A stretch of DNA of 64,000 nucleotides from Nonomuraea spiralis (lineage in GTDB: Bacteria > Actinomycetota > Actinomycetes > Streptosporangiales > Streptosporangiaceae). Location of the stretch: contig NZ_BMRC01000004.1 of the NCBI RefSeq assembly GCF_014648435.1, forward strand, positions 310,001 through 374,000, given 5' to 3'. The notes under the pieces were generated by a model. It did no database searches. It saw only the letters and a list, made by a program, of their open reading frames with translations, and was not told the DNA's origin. Both the position numbers and the translations under genes were made by a program. Shown here piece after piece: positions 25,514 to 32,957 of this stretch (positions are counted from its first letter, which is position 1; each line of letters begins with the position of its first letter).

Positions 25514-27313
25514 TCACATTCTCCGGGCGCGCTCGCGGAACTCCAGTCCCTCGAACGTTCCCGACGTACGCCAGCGGTCGATATAGGAGAAGTACGCCGT
25601 CGCGCCCTGTGGGTGGCCGATGTTGAGACGGCCCTTCATTCCCGGGTCGCGGCCCTCGTTGTTGTAGTAGCCGGGTGTGCAGTCGGCGGAGGCGCCCAGG
25701 ATGCCGCCCGGCCCGGACAGCAGCAGCTCGATCCAGGCGTTCTCGGCCTCCTCGGTCACCTCGATCTCGTCGAAGCCGTGGTCGAGGGCGTGCCGGATGA
25801 TCATGGCGATCGTCCGGCCGGCCTCCGTCAGGTTGTGCGGGATGTTGGAGATGAGGTTCGCGCCCTGGGCGGGCTGGACGATGAAGGCGTTCGGGAAACC
25901 ATGCACGTGGATGCCGTGCAGGGTGCGCATGCCCTCCGCCCAGCGGCCGGTCAGCCGGACGCCGTCGCGACCGGTCAGCTCGTAGCCGGCGCGGCGGGTG
26001 TAGTCGGTGGTGACCTCGAAACCCGATGCGTAGATGACGCAGTCGACCTCGTACTCGACGCCCGCGACCACCACGCCGCGCTCGGTCACGCGCTCCACGC
26101 CCCTGCCGTCGGTGTCGACGAGACGGGTGCCGGGCACGTTGAACGCCTGAAGGTACTCGTCGTGGAAGCAGGGACGCTTGCAGAGCTGGCCGTACCAGGC
26201 CTTGAGCTTCGCGGCGGTCTCGGGGTCGCGGACGATCGTGTCCACGCGGGCCCGGATCTCCTCCATCTTCTCGAAGTCGCAGTCCTCGTACGCCTGCGCC
26301 ATCTTCTCCGGGGTCAGGTCCTCGGGCGGGAGCGCCGCGATGCGGGCGCGGACCCGGCGGGCGATGTCGGTCCAGCCGTCCATCACCAGGTCCTCGCCGG
26401 TCAGGCCGCCGGTCTGGTTGCCGGTGAAGTTCTCCAGCCAGCGTTGCTGCCAGCCCGGGGTCGCGATCCCGGCGAACCAGGCGGGGTCGGTGGGCCGGTT
26501 GTCGCGTACGTCCACGGACGAGGGGGTGCGCTGGAACACGTACAGCTCGGCGCAGGCGCGGGCCAGGTGCGGCACGCACTGCACGGCCGTCGCGCCGGTG
26601 CCGATGACGGCGACGCGCTTGCCGGCCAGCCGGTCCATGGGCGCGCCCGAGGGGTCGCCACCGGTGTAGTCGTAGTCCCATCGGCTGGTGTGGAACGAAT
26701 GCCCGCGGAAGTCGTCGATGCCCGGGATGCCGGGGAGTTTGGGCACGTGCAGCGGGCCGATCCCCATGACCACGAACTGGGCGGTGAACGCGTCCCCGCG
26801 GTTCGTGCGGACGGTCCAGCGCGACCGGGAGGCGTCCCATTCCAGGTCCTGGACCTCGGTGTGGAAGAGGGCGTCGTCGTACAGGCCGTAGTGCTTGCCG
26901 ATGCGGCGGCAGTGTTCGAGGATCTCGGGGGCGTGCGCGTACTTCTCGGTCGGCATGTGACCGGTCTCCTCCAGGAGCGGCATGTACACGAACGACGCGG
27001 TGTCGCACTGGGCTCCCGGGTAGCGGTTCCAGTACCAGGTGCCGCCGAAGTCGCCGCCCTTCTCGACGATGCGCACGTCGTCGATACCCGCCTCCTTGAG
27101 CCGGGCGCCGGTGACGAGCCCGGCGAACCCGCCGCCGACGAAGGCGACCGTCACGTGGTCGGTCTTCGGGGCGCGTTCCGTCCTCGGTGTGTACGGGTCG
27201 TCGAGGTAGTGGGCGAAGCGGCCGGTGAGGCGGACGTACTGGTCGTTGCCGTCAGGTCGGAGCCGTTTGTCGCGCTCTTCGAGGTATTTGCGGCGGAGGG
27301 CTTCTTTGTCCAT
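25514..27313 (-). CDS. Type I Baeyer-Villiger / flavin-containing monooxygenase
   Basis: The 599-residue enzyme uses FAD and NADPH to insert oxygen next to a ketone. The FAD Rossmann motif is GGGFAG at residues 60-65, and GGDFGGTWYWNRYPGAQCD follows. The Baeyer-Villiger fingerprint FxGxxxHxxxWD is present as F202, G204, H208, W212 and D213. The NADPH motif VIGTGATA lies near 235-242. Full length, in the cyclohexanone/phenylacetone monooxygenase range with an N-terminal extension. Neighbouring flavoprotein and MarR genes are on the same strand; a regulatory link is inference. Confidence 0.92.
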   Translation of the reverse strand: MDKEALRRKYLEERDKRLRPDGNDQYVRLTGRFAHYLDDPYTPRTERAPKTDHVTVAFVGGGFAGLVTGARLKEAGIDDVRIVEKGGDFGGTWYWNRYPGAQCDTASFVYMPLLEETGHMPTEKYAHAPEILEHCRRIGKHYGLYDDALFHTEVQDLEWDASRSRWTVRTNRGDAFTAQFVVMGIGPLHVPKLPGIPGIDDFRGHSFHTSRWDYDYTGGDPSGAPMDRLAGKRVAVIGTGATAVQCVPHLARACAELYVFQRTPSSVDVRDNRPTDPAWFAGIATPGWQQRWLENFTGNQTGGLTGEDLVMDGWTDIARRVRARIAALPPEDLTPEKMAQAYEDCDFEKMEEIRARVDTIVRDPETAAKLKAWYGQLCKRPCFHDEYLQAFNVPGTRLVDTDGRGVERVTERGVVVAGVEYEVDCVIYASGFEVTTDYTRRAGYELTGRDGVRLTGRWAEGMRTLHGIHVHGFPNAFIVQPAQGANLISNIPHNLTEAGRTIAMIIRHALDHGFDEIEVTEEAENAWIELLLSGPGGILGASADCTPGYYNNEGRDPGMKGRLNIGHPQGATAYFSYIDRWRTSGTFEGLEFRERARRM

Positions 27314-27392
27314 GCGTCCTCCGGGGACGACGAGGTACCGAATTCCAGAATGTCATTCGCGAATCTCGTTCGACAAGGGGCGCGCTCCCTCC

Positions 27393-27923
27393 CTACGGGC
27401 GCAGCGCCCTGAGCGCGCTCTCCCAGACATAGGTGTCGTTGCCGTCGCCCGCGCTCGGCTCGTGCGGCTCGAACTGCCCGGGGCCGAGCAGGACGCGCAC
27501 GCCCTCCGCGCGCAGATCCGCGACACTGCGCAGGAAGGGCGCGCGGGCGGCGAGCGCGCTGTTGACGAAGGGCAGGACGACCACGGGGATGCCGAGCCCC
27601 GGAGCCTCGGCCAGCAGCCCCAGCGCGTAGGTGTCGGCGATGCCCCCGGCGAACTTGTTGATCGTGTTGTACGTCGCCGGCGCCACGATGATCGCGTCGG
27701 CCCTGGGCGGCCTGGGCTCGTGCGGCTTGCGGTAACGGCTGCGGACCGGACGCCCCGTCCGGCGTTCCAGCTCGGGCACGTCGATGAAGTCGAGCGCCGA
27801 CGGCGTGGCGACCACCTGGACGGTCCATCCCTCGTCCTGGGCCGGGCCGACGAGCCGGCCCACGTCGCCGGCCGGACCTGCCGCGCACACGATGACGTAG
27901 AGGCTCCTGCCGGGGGCGGTCAC
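27393..27923 (-). CDS. HFCD-family flavoprotein
   Basis: A 176-residue Rossmann-like FMN-binding protein of the phosphopantothenoylcysteine decarboxylase/EpiD superfamily. APATYNTINKFAGGIADT is the family substrate/FMN loop, and VVVLPFVNSALAARAPFLRSV follows. It is a stand-alone decarboxylase-type domain, shorter than bifunctional CoaBC, so it is not the CoA pathway enzyme. Substrate unknown. It lies 79 bases upstream of the monooxygenase on the same strand. Confidence 0.82.
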   Translation of the reverse strand: MTAPGRSLYVIVCAAGPAGDVGRLVGPAQDEGWTVQVVATPSALDFIDVPELERRTGRPVRSRYRKPHEPRPPRADAIIVAPATYNTINKFAGGIADTYALGLLAEAPGLGIPVVVLPFVNSALAARAPFLRSVADLRAEGVRVLLGPGQFEPHEPSAGDGNDTYVWESALRALRP

Positions 27924-27972
27924 GCGGCTCGCCGCCGTGCTTGCCGTCGTGCTCGCCGTCGTGTCGGTGTCT

Positions 27973-28461
27973 TCACGGTTGAGATCGTAGAGCGCCCGCC
28001 GGGGCTTCGACGTCCCGTACGCGGGCGGCGACCTCCGGGGTCAGGTGGCGGGCCAGCACCTCCAGGGCGGCGACGACCTCGCCGACCACGCCGGGGTCCG
28101 GGTCCGCGAGTGCCGCGCCGAGAGCGTCGTCGATGGTGGCGGCCCGGACCTCGGCGACCCGGGCGGAGGGCGTCGCGGCGGGACGGATGAGCCGCCGCCG
28201 CCGGTCGGCCGGATCGGACGCGCCCTCGACCGACCCGGTCGACTCCAGCCGGGCGACGGCCGTGGACACCTGGCTCTGCGGCAGGCCGGTCCGCGCCGCG
28301 ACCTCGCTGACCGTCGTGCCGGGATGGGCGACCACGTCGCCGAGGACGACGAGCACCGTACGGACCGAGCCCCGCGCGCCGTCCCCCTTGGGCTGGGGCA
28401 TCGCCTGCTCGCCGATCTTCATGAGGGTCCGGCCGAGCAGGAAGAGTTCGACTCCGTTCAT
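27973..28461 (-). CDS. MarR-type regulator
   Basis: A 162-residue winged-helix protein has HPGTTVSEVAARTGLPQSQVSTAVARLESTG as recognition helix region and DPADRRRRLIRP as wing. ATG 28461 is used; ATG 28476 would add five residues. It is divergent from the alpha/beta hydrolase at 28549, and two ATACATCTAA repeats lie in between, making control of both genes likely. Confidence 0.83.
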   Translation of the reverse strand: MNGVELFLLGRTLMKIGEQAMPQPKGDGARGSVRTVLVVLGDVVAHPGTTVSEVAARTGLPQSQVSTAVARLESTGSVEGASDPADRRRRLIRPAATPSARVAEVRAATIDDALGAALADPDPGVVGEVVAALEVLARHLTPEVAARVRDVEAPAGALRSQP

Positions 28462-28470
28462 GGACCCAGA

Positions 28471-28494
28471 ATACATCTAACTTGATACATCTAA
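28471..28494. promoter_or_regulatory. ATACATCTAA direct repeat in the MarR/hydrolase intergenic region
   Basis: ATACATCTAA occurs at 28471-28480 and 28485-28494, a 14-base period, in otherwise GC-rich DNA between the divergent genes. The A+T-rich pair is the best candidate for the MarR binding site and overlaps its likely promoter. Confidence 0.5.
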
Positions 28495-28548
28495 TTCGAT
28501 GGATTATGGTCTGGAGGCGAGATCACGTCCAACCGAGGAGACTCCGCC

Positions 28549-29397
28549 ATGACCGTCCTTTCCGTCCCGGGTGCCACCCTCCACTACCAGGTCGAGGGCA
28601 GCGGGCCCGTCCTGCTGCTGTCCCAGAGCGGCGAGGGCGACGCCGACCGCACCGTCGACCTCGTGCCGCTCCTGGCCGACACGTTCACGGTCGTCACCTA
28701 CGACCGGCGCGGCCTGTCGCGCAGCGTCCTCGACCCGGCCGCGCCGCCCGTCACCATGGCCGACCACGCCGACGACGTGGCCCGGCTGCTCGCCGAGGTG
28801 GCCGACGGGCCCGCGCTGATGGCCGGGTTCAGCATGGGCGCGGCGATCGGCCTCCAGGTCGCCGCACGTCATCCCGGCGTGCTCGGCACGCTGATCGCGC
28901 ACGAGCCCGTCATGCCGAACCTGCTGCCCGACGCCGGCCGCGCCGACCACGTGGCCGAGCTGACGGCCATCCAGCAGGCGTACGCGTCCGGCGGGCTGAC
29001 GGCGGCCCTCCCCGCGATCACCCGGCACCTCGGCATCGACCCGGCCCACGACGAGACCGAGGACGGGCTCACCCCGCAACCGCTGACGGCCCGGCGGCAG
29101 GCCAACTTCGGGTTCTTCATCGGGACGGAGTTCACGGCGGTCACGAAGGACGCCCTCGACCCGGCGCGGCTGGCGCACACCGGGACGCGGGTGATCCCGG
29201 CGATCGGCCGTACGACCCGGCCGTCCGTGCACACCTACCGCTGCGCGCTCGCGCTGGCCGAACTGCTCGGCACCGAGCCGGTCACGCTTCCGGGCGGCCA
29301 CAACGGCAACACCGCCTTCCCCCACGCGACCGCCCGGACCCTCAAGACGCTGCTCACCACCCCCGAAGCCCTCGGCGAACAGGCCTCAGACCTCTGA
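28549..29397 (+). CDS. Alpha/beta hydrolase
   Basis: The 282-residue hydrolase has nucleophile Ser95 in AGFSMGAAIG, an early strand VLLLSQSGEGDADRTVD in place of the usual HG oxyanion motif, and a C-terminal His in LPGGHNGNTAF. The ATG has GAGGAG upstream. The family covers esterases, lipases and peroxidases; the substrate is not deducible. It is divergent from a MarR regulator. Confidence 0.86.
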   Translation: MTVLSVPGATLHYQVEGSGPVLLLSQSGEGDADRTVDLVPLLADTFTVVTYDRRGLSRSVLDPAAPPVTMADHADDVARLLAEVADGPALMAGFSMGAAIGLQVAARHPGVLGTLIAHEPVMPNLLPDAGRADHVAELTAIQQAYASGGLTAALPAITRHLGIDPAHDETEDGLTPQPLTARRQANFGFFIGTEFTAVTKDALDPARLAHTGTRVIPAIGRTTRPSVHTYRCALALAELLGTEPVTLPGGHNGNTAFPHATARTLKTLLTTPEALGEQASDL

Positions 29398-29413
29398 CGG
29401 GCAGCCAGGACGG

Positions 29414-30082
29414 TCAGCGGCAGGTACGGAGCATGTTCGCGAGGGCCACGCGCTCGCTCCGCGTGACGGACAGGCGGTAGTGGTGTTTCACGGTGATCCA
29501 CGAGGTCGCGTAGCGGCACCAGTAGGCGCGGCGGCGCGGGCGCCAGCTCTGCGGCCCCTGCCCGCCCTTGGCGATGTTGGCGGAATGGCTGACGGTGACC
29601 AGCTCAGGACGGGTGAGGTCGTTGGCGAAGGCCCGCCGCCGCGCCTGGCTCCACCTCTTGGCGCCGGAACGCCAGGCGTAGGCCAGCGGTACGACGTGGT
29701 CGACGTCCACCAGGCGCTCGCTCTTCAGTCGTTTCCCGTCGTACGGGCTGTACCAGACGCCCTTGACCGGGTGGCAGGCGGCGTTCCTGCGTACCCGCCG
29801 GCCGTCGCGGGCCAGGACCGTCTCCCGTACGTCGCACCTTCCCTTGTGACGTCCCCACTTCGGCTGGAACCGGCGATGGCTGTAGCCGCGCAGCGATAAG
29901 GGCCTGGCGACGCGGAGTTGCGCCAGCATGCGGCGGGCCCGTGCCGCGGCGGCGTCGGCCTCGGCCCGCGTACGGACACGGGCCTGCGCGGACGCCGGCT
30001 GCGGAGCGGCGATGACAGCGGCGATCGGGATGACCAGGAACGCGAGGACGGCCAGCAGGACGGCCCGTCTCAGGAAGATCAT
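29414..30082 (-). CDS. Secreted HNH-family endonuclease (DUF1524/GmrSD-like)
   Basis: The 222-residue protein has a signal peptide or anchor (LRRAVLLAVLAFLVIPIAAVIAA, then PQPASA). The mature, strongly basic domain has paired cysteines (RCDVRETVLARDG, NAACHPVKGVWYSPYDGK) and the HNH core LVDVDHVVPLAYAWRSGAKRW, with a downstream Asn in LVTVSHSANIAKGGQGPQSW. Such secreted nucleases are common in actinomycetes and probably degrade extracellular DNA. It is convergent with the hydrolase gene. Confidence 0.86.
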   Translation of the reverse strand: MIFLRRAVLLAVLAFLVIPIAAVIAAPQPASAQARVRTRAEADAAAARARRMLAQLRVARPLSLRGYSHRRFQPKWGRHKGRCDVRETVLARDGRRVRRNAACHPVKGVWYSPYDGKRLKSERLVDVDHVVPLAYAWRSGAKRWSQARRRAFANDLTRPELVTVSHSANIAKGGQGPQSWRPRRRAYWCRYATSWITVKHHYRLSVTRSERVALANMLRTCR

Positions 30083-30166
30083 GCTTTACCCCATACCCAC
30101 CCGCGGCGGACGTGCTCCAAGTGGATGGCCAGCCCGCCGCAAGCGGGGGTGCGTACCTTCCTGACC

Positions 30167-30751
30167 ATGAGAAAACGCCTTCCCCTCCTCGCCCTTCTGA
30201 CGGCCGCCGCCGTGTTGCCCGCGGCCGCGCCCGCCTCGGCCTCCTCCAGCGGACAGGCCAGGACCCTCTCCTTCCGCGGCATGACCTTGACGATCCCCGC
30301 CGACTGGCAGGTACGCCGCGAGGGGGACCACGTCGTGGTGGTGACCGGGTTGTTGTGCAAGAAGGCCGAGCCGTTCGCCCCCGACTGCGAGAGCTTCTGG
30401 ATCTTCGGGCCGAAGGAGTACACGAACGTGCCCGTCGGGGGCGGTTCCGTCACGTACACGGGGAAGCAGCAGTTCCATCCGTTCAGCGGCGTGATCCCCT
30501 GCCCGTTCAACTCCAACCAGAGCTGGTATCCCGGCGAGAAGGCGTCCTACCGGGGGCTGCGGCCGGTCGGCGCCGGGCACAAGGCCCAGTACAGCACCTG
30601 GCCGAACAGGTGCGTGACGAACAACACCGGCCGTACGACGGCGAAGTGGACCCAGCGCGAGTGGTTCCTGCCGAAGTCCAGGATCCTGGTGGTGGACGTC
30701 TGGAACACGTACGGGCTGCCGGGGGTGCTCAAGCGGGCCCGCTGGACGTGA
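30167..30751 (+). CDS. Secreted protein of unknown function
   Basis: The 194-residue protein has a clear signal peptide (MRKRLPLLALLTAAAVLPAAAPASA). The mature domain begins with a short-strand block typical of secreted actinomycete proteins (SFRGMTLTIPADWQVRREGDHVVVVTG). Four cysteines (LLCKKAEPFAPDCES, VIPCPFN, PNRCVTN) suggest two disulfides. It ends WNTYGLPGVLKRARWT. It overlaps the following MarR gene by four bases (GTGA), an unusual coupling of an exported protein and a regulator. Confidence 0.75.
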   Translation: MRKRLPLLALLTAAAVLPAAAPASASSSGQARTLSFRGMTLTIPADWQVRREGDHVVVVTGLLCKKAEPFAPDCESFWIFGPKEYTNVPVGGGSVTYTGKQQFHPFSGVIPCPFNSNQSWYPGEKASYRGLRPVGAGHKAQYSTWPNRCVTNNTGRTTAKWTQREWFLPKSRILVVDVWNTYGLPGVLKRARWT

Positions 30752-31278
30752 CGAACCCCCACCAGGCCGACGACGAGGACGGCGTCCAGCCGCGGGAGCT
30801 GGGGGCCTACTTCGTGCTCCGCGAGGCCGTCAGCCTCCTCGAACACCAGGTGGAGCAGCAGCTACGCGCCGACGGCGGCCTCAGCCACGTGCAGTTCCAC
30901 CTCCTGGCCCGCCTCCACCACGCCCCCGGCCCCCTGACCATGACCCAGCTGGCCGACGGCGTCGTCTACAGCCGCAGCGGCCTGACCTACCAGGCCGCCC
31001 AGCTGGAGAAGGCCGGGCTCGTCACGCGCGGCGCCACCCCGCACGACGAACGCGCCACCCTGGTCACCATCACCGACGAGGGCCGGGCCGTGCTGGACCG
31101 CGTCCTGCCCGGCCACGTGCGGCTCTCCCGCCGTCTGCTGTTCGATCCCCTGTCCGACGAGGACGTCCACCGGCTCGGCGACATCATGACCCGCGTACGC
31201 GACCACATGCGCACCCGTCCGCCCCGCTCCGCCGCCCCGCGCGGACGCCGGCCCGAGCCCGCCGCCCCGGAATCGTGA
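30748..31278 (+). CDS. MarR-type regulator
   Basis: The 176-residue winged-helix protein has LSHVQFHLLARLHHAPGPLTMTQLADGVVYSRSGLTYQAAQLEKAGLV as its DNA-binding core and the DERATLVTITDEG wing. The GTG start overlaps the upstream stop. The C-terminal tail is Arg/Pro-rich. Its stop overlaps the truncated AraC-type gene by four bases, so all three were once co-transcribed. Confidence 0.85.
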   Translation: MTNPHQADDEDGVQPRELGAYFVLREAVSLLEHQVEQQLRADGGLSHVQFHLLARLHHAPGPLTMTQLADGVVYSRSGLTYQAAQLEKAGLVTRGATPHDERATLVTITDEGRAVLDRVLPGHVRLSRRLLFDPLSDEDVHRLGDIMTRVRDHMRTRPPRSAAPRGRRPEPAAPES

Positions 31279-31595
31279 CGCGCTTCGTCATCGGCGACGG
31301 ATATGCGGCGTACGAGGGGCCGTCGTCCGACAACTCCCTCCACCGTCACGCCGCCTTCCAGGTGACCGCCGCCGTGGAGGGCGAGGTGGTCGTCCTCGAC
31401 GAGCACGGGACGGCTCACCGCGGCGCGGCCCTGGTCATCCCGCCCATGGTGCGGCACCGCATGCCGGGGGCGCCGATCGTACGCATGTGGTTCGTCGAAC
31501 CGCAGTGCTCGTTCGCGTCCGCGCTGCGCGAGCGCTGCGGCGCCGGGATCACCCCGGCCGCCGACCTGCGTGGCCTGCGCGAGGAGGACGTACGT
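31275..31595 (+). pseudogene. Truncated AraC-type regulator (cupin sensor domain only)
   Basis: The first ~105 codons encode an AraC-type cupin sensor domain (MTRFVIGDGYAAYEGP, SLHRHAAFQVTAAVEGEVVVLD, GAALVIPPMVRHRMPG, VRMWFVEPQCSF). Homology stops near residue 105 (AADLRGLREEDVR), before any DNA-binding domain. The frame then continues to 31901 through the complement of a methyltransferase gene fragment and is not meaningful there. It is a deletion remnant. Confidence 0.65.
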
Positions 31596-31733
31596 CCGGC
31601 CGGGCCGCCGCGGCGCGACGTGCATGGCCACCGGGCTGCGCCACAGCCGCTCGCGCGTCAGGGCGACGACGGAGTCGTACAGGCGGGTGAGACCGAGGCG
31701 GCCGAGGGCTGGGGTGAAGGTCTGCTGAGACAT
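31596..31733 (-). pseudogene. 5' fragment of a class I methyltransferase
   Basis: From ATG 31733 the minus strand reads MSQQTFTPALGRLGLTRLYDSVV, then ALTRERLWRSPVAMHVAPRRPG. This is the start of a UbiE-like SAM-dependent methyltransferase just ahead of where the VLDVGCGTG motif should come. Coding homology ends at about 31596, exactly where the facing AraC-type fragment ends. Both genes are cut at one junction. Confidence 0.6.
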
Positions 31734-31800
31734 GAGCGCAGTCTCGGCCGCGCGCCACTTCCCGGTCTTGAACAAAACGCTCGAACGACGACCGCCGCGG

Positions 31801-32670
31801 CTAATCACACCCCTTGGTCGCGGTCGCGATTCCTCGGAGCCCGTATTCCGTCAGGAGCCTCAGGTCTTCCTGCATGCATCCGTAGTCGAACACCTGACTG
31901 ACCCCCGGCATCCCCGCCAGCCGGGTACGCGAAGAACCCCACCGTACGCCGGGCCGCATCTGCAGCCGATAGGACTCCGGCATGTCCGACTCCCTGGTGG
32001 CCTCGACCAACGCCGTATTTGCCGCGTACATCTCGGAGAAGACCCGGTAGGCCGTCTTCTGGTCCTCGAACTCGTACGATTCGAGCCCTGGAATACGCTC
32101 GATGAAGGCCACGATCGCCTTCTTCTCCTTGGCGGTGGCGTCCGCCTTGTTCGCCTTGCCCCGCCCATGCCGGCATCCGGCATCGAACGAATCTCGACCG
32201 CAGAGAAACACCGAGACCTCCACCAGCTGGAACGGGGACGCCGCCTCGACCTGCTGCTTCGCCTGGTCGACGACCAGCGCCACCCCCGGCCGCGAACGCG
32301 CCGACGTCACGATGCGCCGACGATCGGCCGCCTCCGTCACCCGTACCCGGAACGACTCCGGCAGGTCCTTGGCCCGCACCTTCTCCCTGCCGGCGAACTC
32401 CCGCCGCAAAGCCTGGTACGACGCTTCCCGGCTCACGAACCGCACCTCGGTGACCTCGGGCAGCGCCCTGAGAAACGACTCGACGTCCCGCCGTTGTTTC
32501 GCGGTCGCGTACCGCTTGCCGCAATCGGCGGCGGACGGCGTACACAGGAAGACCGCGATTTCCCGGTCGTTCCCGGGAACAGGTTCCGCCCCGGCCGGCA
32601 CGACCTGCGCCGCCATTCCGGAGAATGCCACGACGGCCGCGACCGCCACCCGCCATAACCAGCGCTTCAC
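31801..32670 (-). CDS. Secreted protein with two FtsX-type extracellular domains
   Basis: GTG 32670 with GAGGAG five bases upstream gives 289 residues with a signal peptide ending near VPAGAEP. Two homologous modules follow, about residues 37-140 (EIAVFLCTPSAADC ... EVRFVSREASYQALRREFAG ... LPESFRVRV) and about 147-265 (VEVSVFLCGRDSFDAGC ... SYEFEDQKTAYRVFSEMYA ... MPESYRLQM). These are the extracellular domain of FtsX, which activates peptidoglycan hydrolases, but no permease helices or FtsE gene are present. Cysteines after each first strand suggest disulfides. Role unknown. Confidence 0.8.
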   Translation of the reverse strand: MKRWLWRVAVAAVVAFSGMAAQVVPAGAEPVPGNDREIAVFLCTPSAADCGKRYATAKQRRDVESFLRALPEVTEVRFVSREASYQALRREFAGREKVRAKDLPESFRVRVTEAADRRRIVTSARSRPGVALVVDQAKQQVEAASPFQLVEVSVFLCGRDSFDAGCRHGRGKANKADATAKEKKAIVAFIERIPGLESYEFEDQKTAYRVFSEMYAANTALVEATRESDMPESYRLQMRPGVRWGSSRTRLAGMPGVSQVFDYGCMQEDLRLLTEYGLRGIATATKGCD

Positions 32671-32786
32671 CGAACTCCTCATTCCGCGATCAGGCTTCCG
32701 GGAACGCGACACCGCTTCCCGGAATTGCGTGATCGCATCAACCCCGAGGACGCGAGCTCTCCGAAGCTGGTGGTACCGTAAGCGTT

Positions 32787-32828
32787 ATGCGGATGATCCA
32801 CTCATTTCTCGGCTGGTGGCGCCCCTGA
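32787..32828 (+). CDS. Tryptophan-rich leader peptide of trpS
   Basis: ATG 32787 opens a 13-residue frame, MRMIHSFLGWWRP, with tandem Trp codons at 32814-32819 and TGA at 32826-32828. ATG 32793 is an alternative start in the same frame. The ribosome binding site is weak (GGTGG at 32769-32773). Position, size and Trp-Trp pair match leader peptides that sense charged tRNA-Trp by ribosome stalling. Confidence 0.72.
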   Translation: MRMIHSFLGWWRP

Positions 32829-32889
32829 CAGGGCGGCACTGCTCATCCGCGCAGACCTGAACCAAGCGGCCGCCCAGTCCCGGGCGGCC
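32820..32889 (+). promoter_or_regulatory. Transcription attenuator of trpS
   Basis: Segment 1 (CGCCC, 32820-32824, at the end of the leader frame) can pair with segment 2 (GGGCG, 32831-32835). Segment 2 as GGGCGGC (32831-32837) can instead pair with segment 3 GCCGCCC (32869-32875). Segment 3 with segment 4 forms a perfect 8-bp hairpin (32868-32875 with 32882-32889, loop AGTCCC). A ribosome stalled on the Trp codons would cover segment 1 and favour 2:3 over 3:4. No T-run follows the hairpin. Confidence 0.7.
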
Positions 32890-32957
32890 CGTCGGTGTCA
32901 CGGTGCCTCGGCCGACCCAGGACGTGAGGCGGCTCCCGACCTGAGGGAGCTCCACCG

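Noticed and set aside
25613..27412. 599-codon plus-strand frame
   Set aside because: It mirrors the monooxygenase gene, which has clear FAD, NADPH and Baeyer-Villiger motifs on the other strand.
31596..31901. C-terminal half of the AraC-type frame to 31901
   Set aside because: It reads the complement of the methyltransferase fragment and the intergenic region; not regulator sequence.
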